This document shows positions 8,466 through 19,335 of a stretch of DNA of 59,367 bases, piece after piece (the stretch's first letter is position 1; each line of letters begins with the position of its first letter). Under the pieces are notes generated by a model. That model saw only the letters and a list, made by a program, of their open reading frames with translations, made no database searches and was not told the DNA's origin. A program made the translations under genes and the position numbers. Origin of the DNA: APNM01 sp040361335 (lineage in GTDB: Bacteria; Pseudomonadota; Gammaproteobacteria; Nevskiales; Salinisphaeraceae); NCBI RefSeq assembly GCF_040361335.1, contig NZ_APNM01000020.1, forward strand, positions 1-59,367, in the 5' to 3' direction.

Positions 8466-9128
8466 TCACATGACCTCGGTGCGGTGGACCTGGTGGATCT
8501 GGTAGTCGGCCTTCTCCACCTGCTCGCTCTTCCAGGTCCGCAGCCCCCAGATGAAGAAGCCGATGATGAAGAACGCGCTCGGCGGCAGCAGCATCATGCC
8601 CACCGGCTCGTACCAGCCGCCGGCGCTGGCCAGCGGCAGGAGCTGGTAGCCCAGCAGCGAACCGGAGCCGAAGAGCTCGCGCAGCGTGCCCACCACGATC
8701 AGGATCAGGCTGTAGCCCAGGCCGTTGCCGATACCGTCCAGGAACGACAGCATCGGCGGCTCCTTCATGGCGAAGGCCTCGGCCCGGCCCATCACGATGC
8801 AGTTGGTGATGATAAGACCCACGAACACCGACATCTGCTTGGCCAGGTCATAGGCGAAGGCCTTCATCACCTGGTCCACCACGATCACCAGCGAGGCGAT
8901 GATGGTCATCTGCACGATGATGCGGATGCTGGACGGGATGTGGTTGCGGATAAGGCTGACCGACAGATTCGAGCAGGCCACCACGGCCGTCAGCGCCGCG
9001 CACATCAACAGGGAGGTGGCGAGCTGGGTGGTGACGGCCAGCGCCGAGCAGATACCGAGCACCTGCAGGGCGATGGGGTTGTTGTTGAACAACGGGTCGG
9101 TCAGGACCTTGGTCGCTTGATTCGCCAT
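8466..9128 (-). CDS. nqrD: Na+-NQR subunit D
   Basis: The 220-residue membrane protein has the family signatures NNNPIALQVLGICSALAVTT near the N terminus and VGLIITNCIVMGRAEAFAM in the centre. The latter contains the cysteine that ligates the intramembrane Fe site with NqrE. About six transmembrane segments are apparent. It is placed between nqrC (21-bp gap) and nqrE. Together NqrD and NqrE pass electrons between the NqrF cluster and the NqrC flavin. Confidence 0.97.
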   Translation of the reverse strand: MANQATKVLTDPLFNNNPIALQVLGICSALAVTTQLATSLLMCAALTAVVACSNLSVSLIRNHIPSSIRIIVQMTIIASLVIVVDQVMKAFAYDLAKQMSVFVGLIITNCIVMGRAEAFAMKEPPMLSFLDGIGNGLGYSLILIVVGTLRELFGSGSLLGYQLLPLASAGGWYEPVGMMLLPPSAFFIIGFFIWGLRTWKSEQVEKADYQIHQVHRTEVM

Positions 9129-9149
9129 GGTTACCTCTGCCTCTACGTC

Positions 9150-9950
9150 CTATACCGATTCGGATTGCTCGCGGATGCGGTCGAGGAACGGCTCGAAACC
9201 GCGCTCGCCCAGCCAATAGTGGATCATGCTCGAGACACCGCGGCTGGTGAGGGTCGCGCCGGACAGGCCGTCGACCTTGTGTTCCTTCTGCGGCGTGTCC
9301 GGACCGACGGCGCCCTTGATCACGCTGAGCCGGACCTCGCCGTCCTCGCCATAGACCTTCTTGCCGTCCCAGAGCGCCCGCCACTTCGGATTCTCGACCT
9401 CGCCGCCGAGGCCGGGGGTCTCGCCCTGCTCGTAGAACTTGAGACCGATCACGGTGTTGGCGTCCGGCTCCAGGGCCAGGAAACCGTACATCGTGGACCA
9501 CAGGCCATAGCCGTGGACCGGTAGGATGATGGCCGAGAGCTCGCCGTTCTCGTCACGCGCCAGGTACACCTCGGCATATTTGGCGCGCCGCTTGATCCCG
9601 GCGATGTCTTCGCCGCGCGGCACGTTCACGCTCATCTGCGGATCGCGGGCGGCCTCGCGCTGGTCGTATTCCGCCGGATCGATGTCCTCGGCGAACTCGC
9701 CCGTCTCCAGGTTCACGATGCGCGGCTCCAAACGCTCGTTGAACACCTCATTCACGTCGTCGCCCGGCTGGTACAGCTCGGCGACCTGCAGGATGTTGCG
9801 GCGCTTGTCGATCTGCGCGTTGGCCACTTGCAACGGCTTGAGATACACCGCCGAGGCCGCCACGAACACGGAGCAGACCAGGCAAACCGCCAGCGCGAAC
9901 ACGACGATGTAGGCGACGCCGTCACGGGAGAATGTCAGCAGTCCGGGCAT
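9150..9950 (-). CDS. nqrC: Na+-NQR subunit C (covalent FMN)
   Basis: The 266-residue protein has one N-terminal membrane helix (VAYIVVFALAVCLVCSVFVA) and a soluble FMN-binding domain. The flavinylation motif SGATLTSRG near residue 228 carries the threonine to which ApbE links FMN. Other family motifs are YGLWSTMYGFLALEPD and EQGETPGLGGEVENPKWRAL. It lies 4 bp after the nqrB stop side on the same strand. ApbE is encoded in the same gene run, consistent with local supply of the flavinylating enzyme. Confidence 0.98.
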   Translation of the reverse strand: MPGLLTFSRDGVAYIVVFALAVCLVCSVFVAASAVYLKPLQVANAQIDKRRNILQVAELYQPGDDVNEVFNERLEPRIVNLETGEFAEDIDPAEYDQREAARDPQMSVNVPRGEDIAGIKRRAKYAEVYLARDENGELSAIILPVHGYGLWSTMYGFLALEPDANTVIGLKFYEQGETPGLGGEVENPKWRALWDGKKVYGEDGEVRLSVIKGAVGPDTPQKEHKVDGLSGATLTSRGVSSMIHYWLGERGFEPFLDRIREQSESV

Positions 9951-9954
9951 GGCG

Positions 9955-11217
9955 TCACTCCGCGGCGGCGACCGGCTCGCCGCCCGTGTCGGGCGCCGAT
10001 TCCGCGGCGGCCCGGGTGCGGCGCTGCCGGCGCCGGATATTGGATTGGGTCACGAAATAGTCGATCAGCGGCGCGAAGATGTTGGCGAACAGGATCGCCA
10101 GCATGATGCCCTCCGGGAAGGCCGGATTGACCACGCGGATCAGGCCGGTCATCACGCCGATCAGGATGCCGAAGGCCAGCCGCCCGGTGTTGGTCATGGC
10201 CGCGCTCACCGGGTCGGTGGCCATGTAGACCGTGCCGAAGGCGAAGCCGCCGATCACCAGGTGCCAGTACCAGGGCACCCCGAACATCGCGTTGGTATCG
10301 CTGCCGACCATGTTGAACAGGCCGGTGATCGCGACCAGCCCGATCACGCAGCCCAGCATGATCCGCCACGACGCGATCCGCGTGTAGAGCAGGAAGGCCG
10401 CGCCGAACAGGATCGCCAGGGTCGAGGTCGAGCCCAGCGAACCCTGGATGTCGCCCAGGAAAGCGTCCCACCAGGTGACCTGGGCGGCGATGCCCGCGAT
10501 GCCCTCGGTGGCGCCGATACCCAGGGGGGTGGCCCCCGAGAAGCCGTCCACCGCGGTCCAGACGGAATCGCCGGACATGTAGGCCGGGAAGGCGAAGAAC
10601 AGGAAGGCGCGACCGGTCAGGGCCGGGTTCAGGAAGTTCTTGCCGGTGCCGCCGAATACCTCCTTGCCGACCACCACGCCGAAGGTGATGCCCATCGCCA
10701 CCTGCCACAGCGGGATCGCCGGCGGCAGGGTCAGGGTGAACAGGATGGAGGTGACGAAGAAGCCCTCGTTGACCTCGTGGTTGCGCACCGCGGCGAACAG
10801 CACTTCCCACAGGCCGCCCACGATGAAGGTGACCATGTAGGCCGGCAGGAAATACCACAGGCCGTGCGCGAAGTTGTCCCAGAAACTGGTCGGGTCGTAG
10901 CCGACGCCGAACAGGTGGAGCGGAATCCGGCGCCAACCGTCGACGTCGGCCAGCCCCATGTCCGCCATCGCCATGTTGGCCTGGAAACCGGTGTTCCAGC
11001 AGGCCATGAACATGCAGGGGAAGGTGGCCAGCCAGACGTAGATCATCACCCGCTTCAGGTCGATGCCGTCGCGTACGTGCGGCGCGGTGCGGGTGGTGTC
11101 CGACGGCGAATAGAAGAAGGTGTCCACCATCTCGTAGACGGCGTAATACTTCTCCAGCTTGCCGCCCTTGGCGAACAGCGGATGAATGCGGTCGAGAAAA
11201 TTGCGAAGGCGTGCCAT
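9955..11217 (-). CDS. nqrB: Na+-NQR subunit B (covalent FMN, membrane core)
   Basis: This 420-residue membrane subunit begins MARLRNFLDRIHPLFAKGGK, has about ten hydrophobic helices and carries the flavinylation motif DGFSGATPLG. Further landmarks are GKEVFGGTGKNFLNPALTGR and ATDPVSAAMTNTGR. NqrB binds riboflavin and FMN and forms part of the Na+ path. It follows nqrA by 55 bp and precedes nqrC by 4 bp. Length fits the family (about 412). The C-terminal tail is arginine- and alanine-rich. Confidence 0.98.
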   Translation of the reverse strand: MARLRNFLDRIHPLFAKGGKLEKYYAVYEMVDTFFYSPSDTTRTAPHVRDGIDLKRVMIYVWLATFPCMFMACWNTGFQANMAMADMGLADVDGWRRIPLHLFGVGYDPTSFWDNFAHGLWYFLPAYMVTFIVGGLWEVLFAAVRNHEVNEGFFVTSILFTLTLPPAIPLWQVAMGITFGVVVGKEVFGGTGKNFLNPALTGRAFLFFAFPAYMSGDSVWTAVDGFSGATPLGIGATEGIAGIAAQVTWWDAFLGDIQGSLGSTSTLAILFGAAFLLYTRIASWRIMLGCVIGLVAITGLFNMVGSDTNAMFGVPWYWHLVIGGFAFGTVYMATDPVSAAMTNTGRLAFGILIGVMTGLIRVVNPAFPEGIMLAILFANIFAPLIDYFVTQSNIRRRQRRTRAAAESAPDTGGEPVAAAE

Positions 11218-11272
11218 GGCGTATCTTCGGCTCCCCGCGCCGCGCCCGTCGGGCGCCGCCGCGGTTACGGCC

Positions 11273-12625
11273 CTATCCCTCCTTCTCGATCAGTTCAAGA
11301 CTGGCCCGCAGATGGGGCCCGAAATCGTATTTGGCGACGTCGACGAACGACAGCAGCGCCACGTCCTCCTCGTCCAGCTCCATGCAGCCCAGGGCCTGCG
11401 CGCTGTCCGTGTCCCGCACCACCAACGCCCGCAGCAACTGGGTCGGCAGGATGTCCAGCGGCATCACCTCCTCGTAGTTGCCGATCGGCACCATCGCGCG
11501 CGGACTGCCGTTCTGCGTGGTGGTGAAGCGGTACTCCGAGGGCCGCAGCAGGCTGGATATGAATACGTTGATCTTGGAGAACTTGTTGCGTCCCGGCCGC
11601 AGCCATCCCATGAACTCGCGCTCGCGCTCCTCCGGCAGCACGGTGATCTGGGTGTGATAACGGCTCAGGTAGGTGCCCCAGCCGGCGGCACGGCGGCCCG
11701 AGAGCACCGAGCCCGAGATGGCCCGCGCCTCGCCGGGCTCGAGCTCCTCGCGCAGCAGGTCCTCGGTATTGGCGCCCAGGCGCGTGCGCAGCAGCCGGGG
11801 CCGCTCCACGCTGGGCCCGCCGAGGGCGATCACGCGGGAGACGTCGATCCGCCCCTCGGTGAACAGCGTGCCCAGGGCGATCACGTCCTGGTAGCCGATG
11901 TGCCAGACACGGGTCTCGGCATCCACCGGGTCCAGGTAATGGATGTGCGTGCCCACCAGACCGGCGGGATGCCGCCCGGCGAACTCCGCCACCTGCCAGC
12001 CGCCGCCCTCCGGCACCGGGATATCGGCATCGGGCGCGGTGCACAGGAAACGCTTGCCGTCGGTGAGACGCGCCAGCACGCGCAGGCCGTTGACGAAATC
12101 CTCGCGGCGCTCGCCGACCACCACCTGCGGGTCCGCGGCCAGCGGATTGGTGTCGATGGCGGTGACGAAGATCGAGCGCGGCACGCTGCCCGGTGCCGGC
12201 ACCTTGCTGTAGGGCCGGGTCCGCAGCGCCGTCCACAGGCCGGAATCGATAAGACGCCGCTGAACGGCATCGCGATCGAGCGTATCCAGACGATCGGCCG
12301 CCACGGGCTCGAATCCCGCGGCATCGTCCTCCCGGCCGTCCAGGCGGATGACCACCGATTGCAACGCCCGCTTGTGACCGCGGTTGATCGCGGTGATCTC
12401 GCCCGAGCCGGGCGCGGTGTAGAACACGCCCGGGGTCTTCTTGTCCTCGAACAGGGCCTGACCGAGGGTAACGCGGTCACCCTCCGACACCATCATGGTC
12501 GGTTTCATGCCGACGTAGTCGCGACCGACCACCGCCACAGACCCTACCGTCGGCGCCGCCTCGATGACCTGCTCCGGCGCCCCGCTGATGGGCAGATCGA
12601 GCCCTTTCCTGATGGTGAAACGCAT
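11273..12625 (-). CDS. nqrA: Na+-NQR subunit A (cytoplasmic quinone-site subunit)
   Basis: The 450-residue soluble subunit begins MRFTIRKGLDLPISGAPEQV and continues with VGRDYVGMKPTMMVSEGDRV, typical of NqrA. The lipoyl-like segment APGSGEITAINRGHKRALQS and the C-terminal GCMELDEEDVALLSFV are also family features. It is the first gene of nqrABCDEF. The 76-bp gap upstream to secG contains an interrupted palindrome (GCATGCC/GGCATGC) but no obvious promoter, so transcription may continue from the secG side or start at an unrecognised site. Confidence 0.98.
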   Translation of the reverse strand: MRFTIRKGLDLPISGAPEQVIEAAPTVGSVAVVGRDYVGMKPTMMVSEGDRVTLGQALFEDKKTPGVFYTAPGSGEITAINRGHKRALQSVVIRLDGREDDAAGFEPVAADRLDTLDRDAVQRRLIDSGLWTALRTRPYSKVPAPGSVPRSIFVTAIDTNPLAADPQVVVGERREDFVNGLRVLARLTDGKRFLCTAPDADIPVPEGGGWQVAEFAGRHPAGLVGTHIHYLDPVDAETRVWHIGYQDVIALGTLFTEGRIDVSRVIALGGPSVERPRLLRTRLGANTEDLLREELEPGEARAISGSVLSGRRAAGWGTYLSRYHTQITVLPEEREREFMGWLRPGRNKFSKINVFISSLLRPSEYRFTTTQNGSPRAMVPIGNYEEVMPLDILPTQLLRALVVRDTDSAQALGCMELDEEDVALLSFVDVAKYDFGPHLRASLELIEKEG

Positions 12626-12701
12626 TAGTTTGGTTGTCCCGAATCCTGCGAACCCGCTGGTCGCGACCGCATGCCGCCGGCATGCCCTGTCGCGGCGGCC
12701 A

Positions 12702-13064
12702 CTACTCTGGTACCGACGGCGTTGTCGGCGTCTCCTCGGCGGCTTCGTCCGCCGCCGGGGCTTCCTGATCCTCGAGCAATTCGGCGCCCGGCGCCTGCAA
12801 CCGCTCGGTGACGCTGTCCTCGCCGCCGCCGACCCCGCTCACGAGATAGGCGAGCGACAGGCTCACGGCGAAGAACACGGTGGCCAGGGCGGCGGTCGCG
12901 CGGCTCAGGAAGTTGGCCGAGCCGCGAGCGCCGAAGACGGTGCCGGACGCGCCGCTGCCGAAGGCGGCGCCGGCATCGGCACCCTTGCCGTGCTGGATGA
13001 GGATCAGGCCGACCAGGGATACTGCGATCAGCACCTGTATCACGACCAGAATGGTGTAGAGCAT
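12702..13064 (-). CDS. secG: Preprotein translocase subunit SecG
   Basis: The 120-residue protein begins MLYTILVVIQVLIAVSLVGL. The conserved ILIQHGKGADAGAAFGSGAS loop follows, then a second membrane helix (ATVFFAVSLSLAYLV) and an acidic, proline-rich tail. SecG is the small SecYEG partner that stimulates SecA-driven export. The frame is open 21 codons upstream, but ATG 13064 gives the family N terminus directly. It lies 81 bp after tpiA, the usual gammaproteobacterial neighbour. The tRNA-Leu that often follows secG is absent; nqrA follows instead. Confidence 0.95.
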   Translation of the reverse strand: MLYTILVVIQVLIAVSLVGLILIQHGKGADAGAAFGSGASGTVFGARGSANFLSRATAALATVFFAVSLSLAYLVSGVGGGEDSVTERLQAPGAELLEDQEAPAADEAAEETPTTPSVPE

Positions 13065-13145
13065 CGATGACCCGTCGGACTTGGGTGGTTGCCGTATCCG
13101 CAGCGCGCGCCCGCCGACGGCGGCCACGGGCTACGGATCAATCAA

Positions 13146-13898
13146 TCAAGCGCCGGCGATCCCGAGGAAGGACGCGGCGTCCAGGGACGCACCCCCGACC
13201 AGACCGCCGTCGACATCCGCGCCCGCGAACAACTCCGCGGCATTGTCGGGCTTGACGCTGCCGCCGTAGAGGATGCGAACGCGATTCGCGAGTATATCAT
13301 CCTCGGCGGCGATTTGGGCCCGCAGGAACGCGTGCGCGGCCTGAGCCTGCTCCGCCGTCGCGCTACGGCCGGTGCCGATCGCCCAGACCGGCTCGTAGGC
13401 CACGACCGCGCGCTCGAATGCGGCGACACCGCTCTCCGCGAGCACGGTACCCAATTGCCGGCGCAGTACCTCTTCGGTGGCGTCGGCCTCGCGCTGGGCC
13501 AGGGTCTCGCCGACGCACAGCACCGGAATCAGACCCGCCTCCTGGGCCAGCGCGAACTTCTCGGCGACGATCTCGTCGTCCTCGCCGTAGAGCGCGCGCC
13601 GCTCGGAATGACCCACGATCACGTGGCTGCAGCCGACGTCCGCGAGCATGGTCGCGCTCACCTCGCCGGTGAAGGCACCCGGACCGGCCTTGTCGCACAC
13701 ATTCTGGGCGCCCACCGCCAGACCGCAATCGCCGGCGCGCCGCGCCAGGCGCTCGATCTGGACGAACGGCGGACAGATCAGCAGGTCGGTGTCGCCCCGC
13801 TCGCCGGCACCGCCCGCAAGGGCGTCCGCGAACGCATCCACCTGTTCCAGGCTGCCGTGCATCTTCCAATTGCCGGCGACCAATCGGCGTCGAGCCAT
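13146..13898 (-). CDS. tpiA: Triosephosphate isomerase
   Basis: This 250-residue TIM-barrel enzyme interconverts dihydroxyacetone phosphate and glyceraldehyde 3-phosphate. The catalytic lysine is in VAGNWKMHGS, the histidine in HVIVGHSERR and the glutamate in AYEPVWAIGTGRSAT. The phosphate-binding loop is ILYGGSVKPDN. I chose ATG 13898 over the upstream in-frame ATG 13925 because MARRRLVAGNWKM gives the standard N terminus. It lies between glmM and secG, the conserved order. Confidence 0.97.
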   Translation of the reverse strand: MARRRLVAGNWKMHGSLEQVDAFADALAGGAGERGDTDLLICPPFVQIERLARRAGDCGLAVGAQNVCDKAGPGAFTGEVSATMLADVGCSHVIVGHSERRALYGEDDEIVAEKFALAQEAGLIPVLCVGETLAQREADATEEVLRRQLGTVLAESGVAAFERAVVAYEPVWAIGTGRSATAEQAQAAHAFLRAQIAAEDDILANRVRILYGGSVKPDNAAELFAGADVDGGLVGGASLDAASFLGIAGA

Positions 13899-13965
13899 AC
13901 GATCACTCCATCCCTCGGGTTTCAAGGTGGCGCAAGGCTAGCACACCCGCGCCCGCGCGAACCGG

Positions 13966-15330
13966 TCACGCCCGCCGCGCGGCGGCCTCCCGGACGGTAT
14001 CGGCGACCCGCTCCGCGGCGGCGCGCACGGCCGACTCGTCGACGCCTTCCACCATCACCCGGATCAGCGGCTCGGTGCCCGACGGCCGCAGGAGGACGCG
14101 GCCGTCGCCGTCGAATCCGCTCTCCACCGAATCCACGGCCGCGGTGACGTCCGCGTCGCGCAAGAGGCCGTCGGCCAGGCCGTTGGCGACCGGTACGTTG
14201 ATCAGGACCTGCGGGCATTTCTCGACATCCGCCACCAGACCGCGCAACGGCTCCCCTCTCGCAACCATGGCCGCCAGCACCTGCAGCGCGGAGACGATAC
14301 CGTCACCGGTGGAGGTGCGGTCCAGGCAGAGGATGTGCCCCGAGGACTCGCCGCCGAGATTGCCTTCGACCGCCAGCAGACGCTCGAACACATAGCGGTC
14401 GCCCACCTTGGCCCGTTCGAAGCCGATACCGGCGCGCGCCAGGGCCCGCTCCAGCCCCAGGTTGCTCATCAGCGTACCCACCACGGGGCCGCGCAGCGCC
14501 GCCTCGGCCTGGCGGGCGCGGGCGATCACGTAGAGGAGCTGGTCGCCGTCGACCACCGCGCCGGCGTCGTCGACCATGATGCAGCGATCCCCGTCGCCGT
14601 CCAGCGCGATGCCGACGTCGGCCCCGCTCTCGCGTACGACCGCGCATAAGGTATCCACGTGGGTCGAGCCGCAGTCACGGTTGATATTGAGGCCGTCCGG
14701 CTCGTCGGCGATCGCCGTGACCTCGGCGCCCAGCTCGCGGAAGACATCGGGCGCCACGTGGTAGGAGGCGCCGTTGGCACAGTCCACCACCAGCTTCAGG
14801 CCCTTCAGGGACGCATCGTCCAATCGGAAGCTGGACTTGCAGAACTCGATGTAGCGCCCCGGTGCGCTCTCCAGGCGGCGCGCCCGCCCCAGTTCGGCGG
14901 GCGCCACGCACGTCACGGGCTGTTCCAGCCGCGCCTCGATGTTGGACTCGACCGCGTCCGGCAGCTTGCGGCCGTCGCCGGAGAAGAACTTGACGCCGTT
15001 GTCCACGAACGGATTGTGCGAGGCGCTGATCACCACGCCGGCGGCGGCGCGGAAGGTGCGCGCCAGATAGGCGATGGCGGGCGTCGGCATGGGCCCCACC
15101 AGCAGCACATCGACCCCGGCCGCGGCGAACCCCGCCTCCAGGGCGGATTCGAACATGTAGCCCGACAGCCGCGTGTCCTTGCCGATCAGGACCCGCGGCC
15201 GCTCGCCACCGGTCTCCGCGGTCAACTCACGCCCCGCGGCCCAGCCGAGCCGGAGCAGGAAATCGGGGGTCATCGGCGGCTCGCCGACCGTGCCCCGGAT
15301 ACCGTCGGTGCCGAAATAGCGTCGTGTCAT
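13966..15330 (-). CDS. glmM: Phosphoglucosamine mutase
   Basis: The 454-residue enzyme converts glucosamine 6-phosphate to glucosamine 1-phosphate for UDP-GlcNAc synthesis. It begins RYFGTDGIRGTVGEPPMTP. The phosphoserine loop is ISASHNPFVDNGVKFFS, the metal loop ALDGDGDRCIMVD, the sugar loop GGESSGHI and the phosphate loop LRPSGTEPLIRVMVE. It follows folP, but a heptamer-repeat element fills the 91-nt gap and stops 8 nt before the glmM ATG. No good Shine-Dalgarno sequence remains in that spacer. Confidence 0.98.
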   Translation of the reverse strand: MTRRYFGTDGIRGTVGEPPMTPDFLLRLGWAAGRELTAETGGERPRVLIGKDTRLSGYMFESALEAGFAAAGVDVLLVGPMPTPAIAYLARTFRAAAGVVISASHNPFVDNGVKFFSGDGRKLPDAVESNIEARLEQPVTCVAPAELGRARRLESAPGRYIEFCKSSFRLDDASLKGLKLVVDCANGASYHVAPDVFRELGAEVTAIADEPDGLNINRDCGSTHVDTLCAVVRESGADVGIALDGDGDRCIMVDDAGAVVDGDQLLYVIARARQAEAALRGPVVGTLMSNLGLERALARAGIGFERAKVGDRYVFERLLAVEGNLGGESSGHILCLDRTSTGDGIVSALQVLAAMVARGEPLRGLVADVEKCPQVLINVPVANGLADGLLRDADVTAAVDSVESGFDGDGRVLLRPSGTEPLIRVMVEGVDESAVRAAAERVADTVREAAARRA

Positions 15331-15338
15331 TGCGGGAC

Positions 15339-15433
15339 GTGATTGGTGATTCGTGACTGGTGATTCGTTGCCGGGATGGGCCGGCCCTATGGCGCCATCA
15401 TTTCAAATCCTGCACCACAAATCACGGATCACG
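15339..15433. repeat. Inverted-arm short-tandem-repeat element, GATTGGT type (folP-glmM gap)
   Basis: Arm 1 (15339-15367) holds four heptamers of the form GATTSGT/GACTGGT. Arm 2 (15416-15433) is the inverted CACAAATCACGGATCACG. The loop is about 48 nt. Arm 2 contains the folP stop codon (15424-15422), so the last residues of FolP are repeat-encoded. Arm 1 ends 8 nt from the glmM start. Relatives lie at 39568 and 50776. Confidence 0.85.
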
Positions 15434-16252
15434 TACTTCCCAGGCGATATCCACGGCTTGGCGCGTGGCGGCCACGTCGTGCACGCGCACCAGCCTGGCA
15501 CCGCGTGTCACCGCGATTGCGGCGGCGGCCAGGCTGGCGGGCAGGCGTTCCTTGGCGGGTATGTCGCCCAGCAAGTGCGCGAACATAGACTTGCGCGACA
15601 CCCCCACCAGCAGGGGCGGACCCAGCTCGACCAGCTCGGGCAGGCGCCGCAGCAGCGCCAGGTTGTGTGCCAGGTTCTTGCCGAAGCCGAAGCCCGGATC
15701 GACGACCAGGCGCTCGCGCGGGATACCCGCCCGGACGCAGGTCTCGATGCGTTCCGTCAGGAAATCGCGGACGTCCAGCACAACGTCGCTATAGTTCGGC
15801 GAGGACTGCATGGTGCGCGGGCGACCCTGCATGTGCATCAGGCAGACCCCGGCCCCGGTCTCGGCGGCGGCGGCCAGGGCGCCGGGCTCGCGCAGCCCGC
15901 GCACATCGTTGATCAGGTCGGCGCCGGCGGCGCAGGCGGCACGCATCACGCCGGGCTTGACCGTGTCGATGGAGATCACCGCACCGGTACGCGGGCGCAG
16001 CGCCTCGATGACCGGCAGCACGCGTTCGAGCTCAAGGGCCTCGTCGACCGGCTCGGCCCCGGGCCGGGTGGACTCGCCGCCGATATCGACGATATCCGCC
16101 CCCTCTTCCACCATCGACAGCGCGCGCCTGACGGCACGGTCGATGTCGTCGTGCTCGCCGCCGTCGGAGAAGGAATCGGGGGTGACGTTGAGCACGCCCA
16201 TGACCGCCGGGCGTCCCAGGTCGAGTGTCCTGTCTCGGCAGATCAGTTTCAT
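15422..16252 (-). CDS. folP: Dihydropteroate synthase
   Basis: The 276-residue TIM-barrel enzyme joins p-aminobenzoate to dihydropterin pyrophosphate in folate synthesis and is the sulfonamide target. Motifs are VMGVLNVTPDSFSDGGEHDD near the N terminus, DIVDIGGESTRPGAEPVDE, LVVDPGFGFGKNLAHNLALL and LVGVSRKSMF. It is the conserved downstream partner of ftsH (72-bp gap) and upstream partner of glmM. The C-terminal codons and stop lie inside a repeat arm, suggesting the native end was replaced or trimmed when the element arrived. Confidence 0.97.
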   Translation of the reverse strand: MKLICRDRTLDLGRPAVMGVLNVTPDSFSDGGEHDDIDRAVRRALSMVEEGADIVDIGGESTRPGAEPVDEALELERVLPVIEALRPRTGAVISIDTVKPGVMRAACAAGADLINDVRGLREPGALAAAAETGAGVCLMHMQGRPRTMQSSPNYSDVVLDVRDFLTERIETCVRAGIPRERLVVDPGFGFGKNLAHNLALLRRLPELVELGPPLLVGVSRKSMFAHLLGDIPAKERLPASLAAAAIAVTRGARLVRVHDVAATRQAVDIAWEVRDP

Positions 16253-16324
16253 GGCGGACTACGGCGGGGCGCGGAGCGCGCGTCGTCGCGCCGACTCCAC
16301 GCCCCCGGCCGGTCGGATGAAGCG

Positions 16325-18277
<1,953 letters not shown>

Positions 18278-18383
18278 CGCGTTCTTCCCCGGTCCGGACC
18301 AGCGGACCGTTTCAAATGGTATCTCTCACCGCCACGGCCCGAGTATAAATCATACGGTCCCGTACGGTCCCGGCCCCGCCCGA

Positions 18384-19004
18384 TCAGCCGCGCCAGCCGC
18401 GGCCCAGCAGGTACTGTTCGCGGCTGGCGTCGCGCGAGGCCTCCGGCTTGCGCACCATGGTGCGCTCGAAGCGCCGACGCATATCCGCCAGCAGGGCGTC
18501 GAAGCCCTCGCCCTGAAACACCTTGACCAGCATGTCGCCGCCGGGTTTCAGGGCCTCGCCGCAGAAATCCAGCGCCAGCTCGGCCAGGTGCATCACGCCC
18601 ATCTGGTCGACGACCGACACACCACTCAAGTTGGGGGCCATATCGGAAAGCACAAGGTCCGCGCTGTCGCCGGCCAGGGCCTCGTGCACGGCGTCCAGGC
18701 CGGCCTGCTCGGCGAAATCGGCGTGGATCACGGTGACGCCCGCGACCGGCGCCATTTCCAGGCGGTCGATGGCGATCACGCGGCCGTCGCCGCGCAGGGC
18801 GCGCGCGCAATACTGGCTCCAGCCGCCCGGCGCGGCGCCGAGATCCACGATGGTCATACCCGGCCGGACCAGGCGGTCCCGCTCGTCGATCTGCGACAGC
18901 TTGAAGACCGCGCGCGAGCGCCAGTCGCCGGCGGCGGCGGCGCGCACGTACGGATCGGCCTTGTGGGCCGCCAGCCAACGTTTGGTATCGCGGCGTTTGC
19001 TCAA
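18384..19004 (-). CDS. rlmE: 23S rRNA 2'-O-ribose U2552 methyltransferase RlmE (FtsJ)
   Basis: The 206-residue SAM-dependent enzyme begins MSKRRDTKRWLAAHKADPYV. It carries SAM motif I (VDLGAAPGGWSQYCAR) and the catalytic K-D-K-E tetrad region (FKLSQID, SDMAPNLSG, GGDMLVKVFQGEGF). RlmE modifies the 50S A-loop late in assembly. It is 106 bp upstream of ftsH on the same strand and divergent from yhbY, the standard arrangement. Length matches E. coli RlmE (209). Confidence 0.97.
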   Translation of the reverse strand: MSKRRDTKRWLAAHKADPYVRAAAAGDWRSRAVFKLSQIDERDRLVRPGMTIVDLGAAPGGWSQYCARALRGDGRVIAIDRLEMAPVAGVTVIHADFAEQAGLDAVHEALAGDSADLVLSDMAPNLSGVSVVDQMGVMHLAELALDFCGEALKPGGDMLVKVFQGEGFDALLADMRRRFERTMVRKPEASRDASREQYLLGRGWRG

Positions 19005-19043
19005 GGGTTAGACTCCTCGCCCGATCAACAGTACGGCACGCGC

Positions 19044-19322
19044 ATGGATCTGGACGCCGACACCCGCCTCGCGCTCAAGCGCCGGGCGCATCATCTCAAG
19101 CCCGTGGTACAGACCGGCGCCGCGGGGCTGACCGACGCCGTGCTCGCCGAGATCGAGCGCGCCCTGTTCGACCACGAGCTGATCAAGCTCAAGCTGGCGG
19201 CCGGGGACCGCGCGGAGAGGCGGGCGATGGTGGAACGCATCTGCACCGAGCTGGACGCGGCCTGCGTGCAGACCATCGGCCATACCGCGACGATCTACCG
19301 GCCGCGCCCGGAAGAAGCCTGA
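19044..19322 (+). CDS. yhbY: YhbY-family RNA-binding protein (CRM domain)
   Basis: The 92-residue protein starts MDLDADTRLALKRRAHHLKP and is a single CRS1-YhbY (CRM) domain. The GxxG-type loop appears as QTGAAGLTDAVLAEIERAL, and the C-terminal strand is IGHTATIYRPRPE. YhbY binds pre-50S particles. It lies 39 bp divergent from rlmE and convergent with greA, exactly as in related genomes. The longer open frame upstream overlaps rlmE antisense and is not coding. Confidence 0.93.
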   Translation: MDLDADTRLALKRRAHHLKPVVQTGAAGLTDAVLAEIERALFDHELIKLKLAAGDRAERRAMVERICTELDAACVQTIGHTATIYRPRPEEA

Positions 19323-19335
19323 GACGCGCGGCGCG

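Noticed and set aside
12626..12701. tRNA-Leu after secG
   Set aside because: The 76-bp gap has a small palindrome but no cloverleaf or T-arm sequence.
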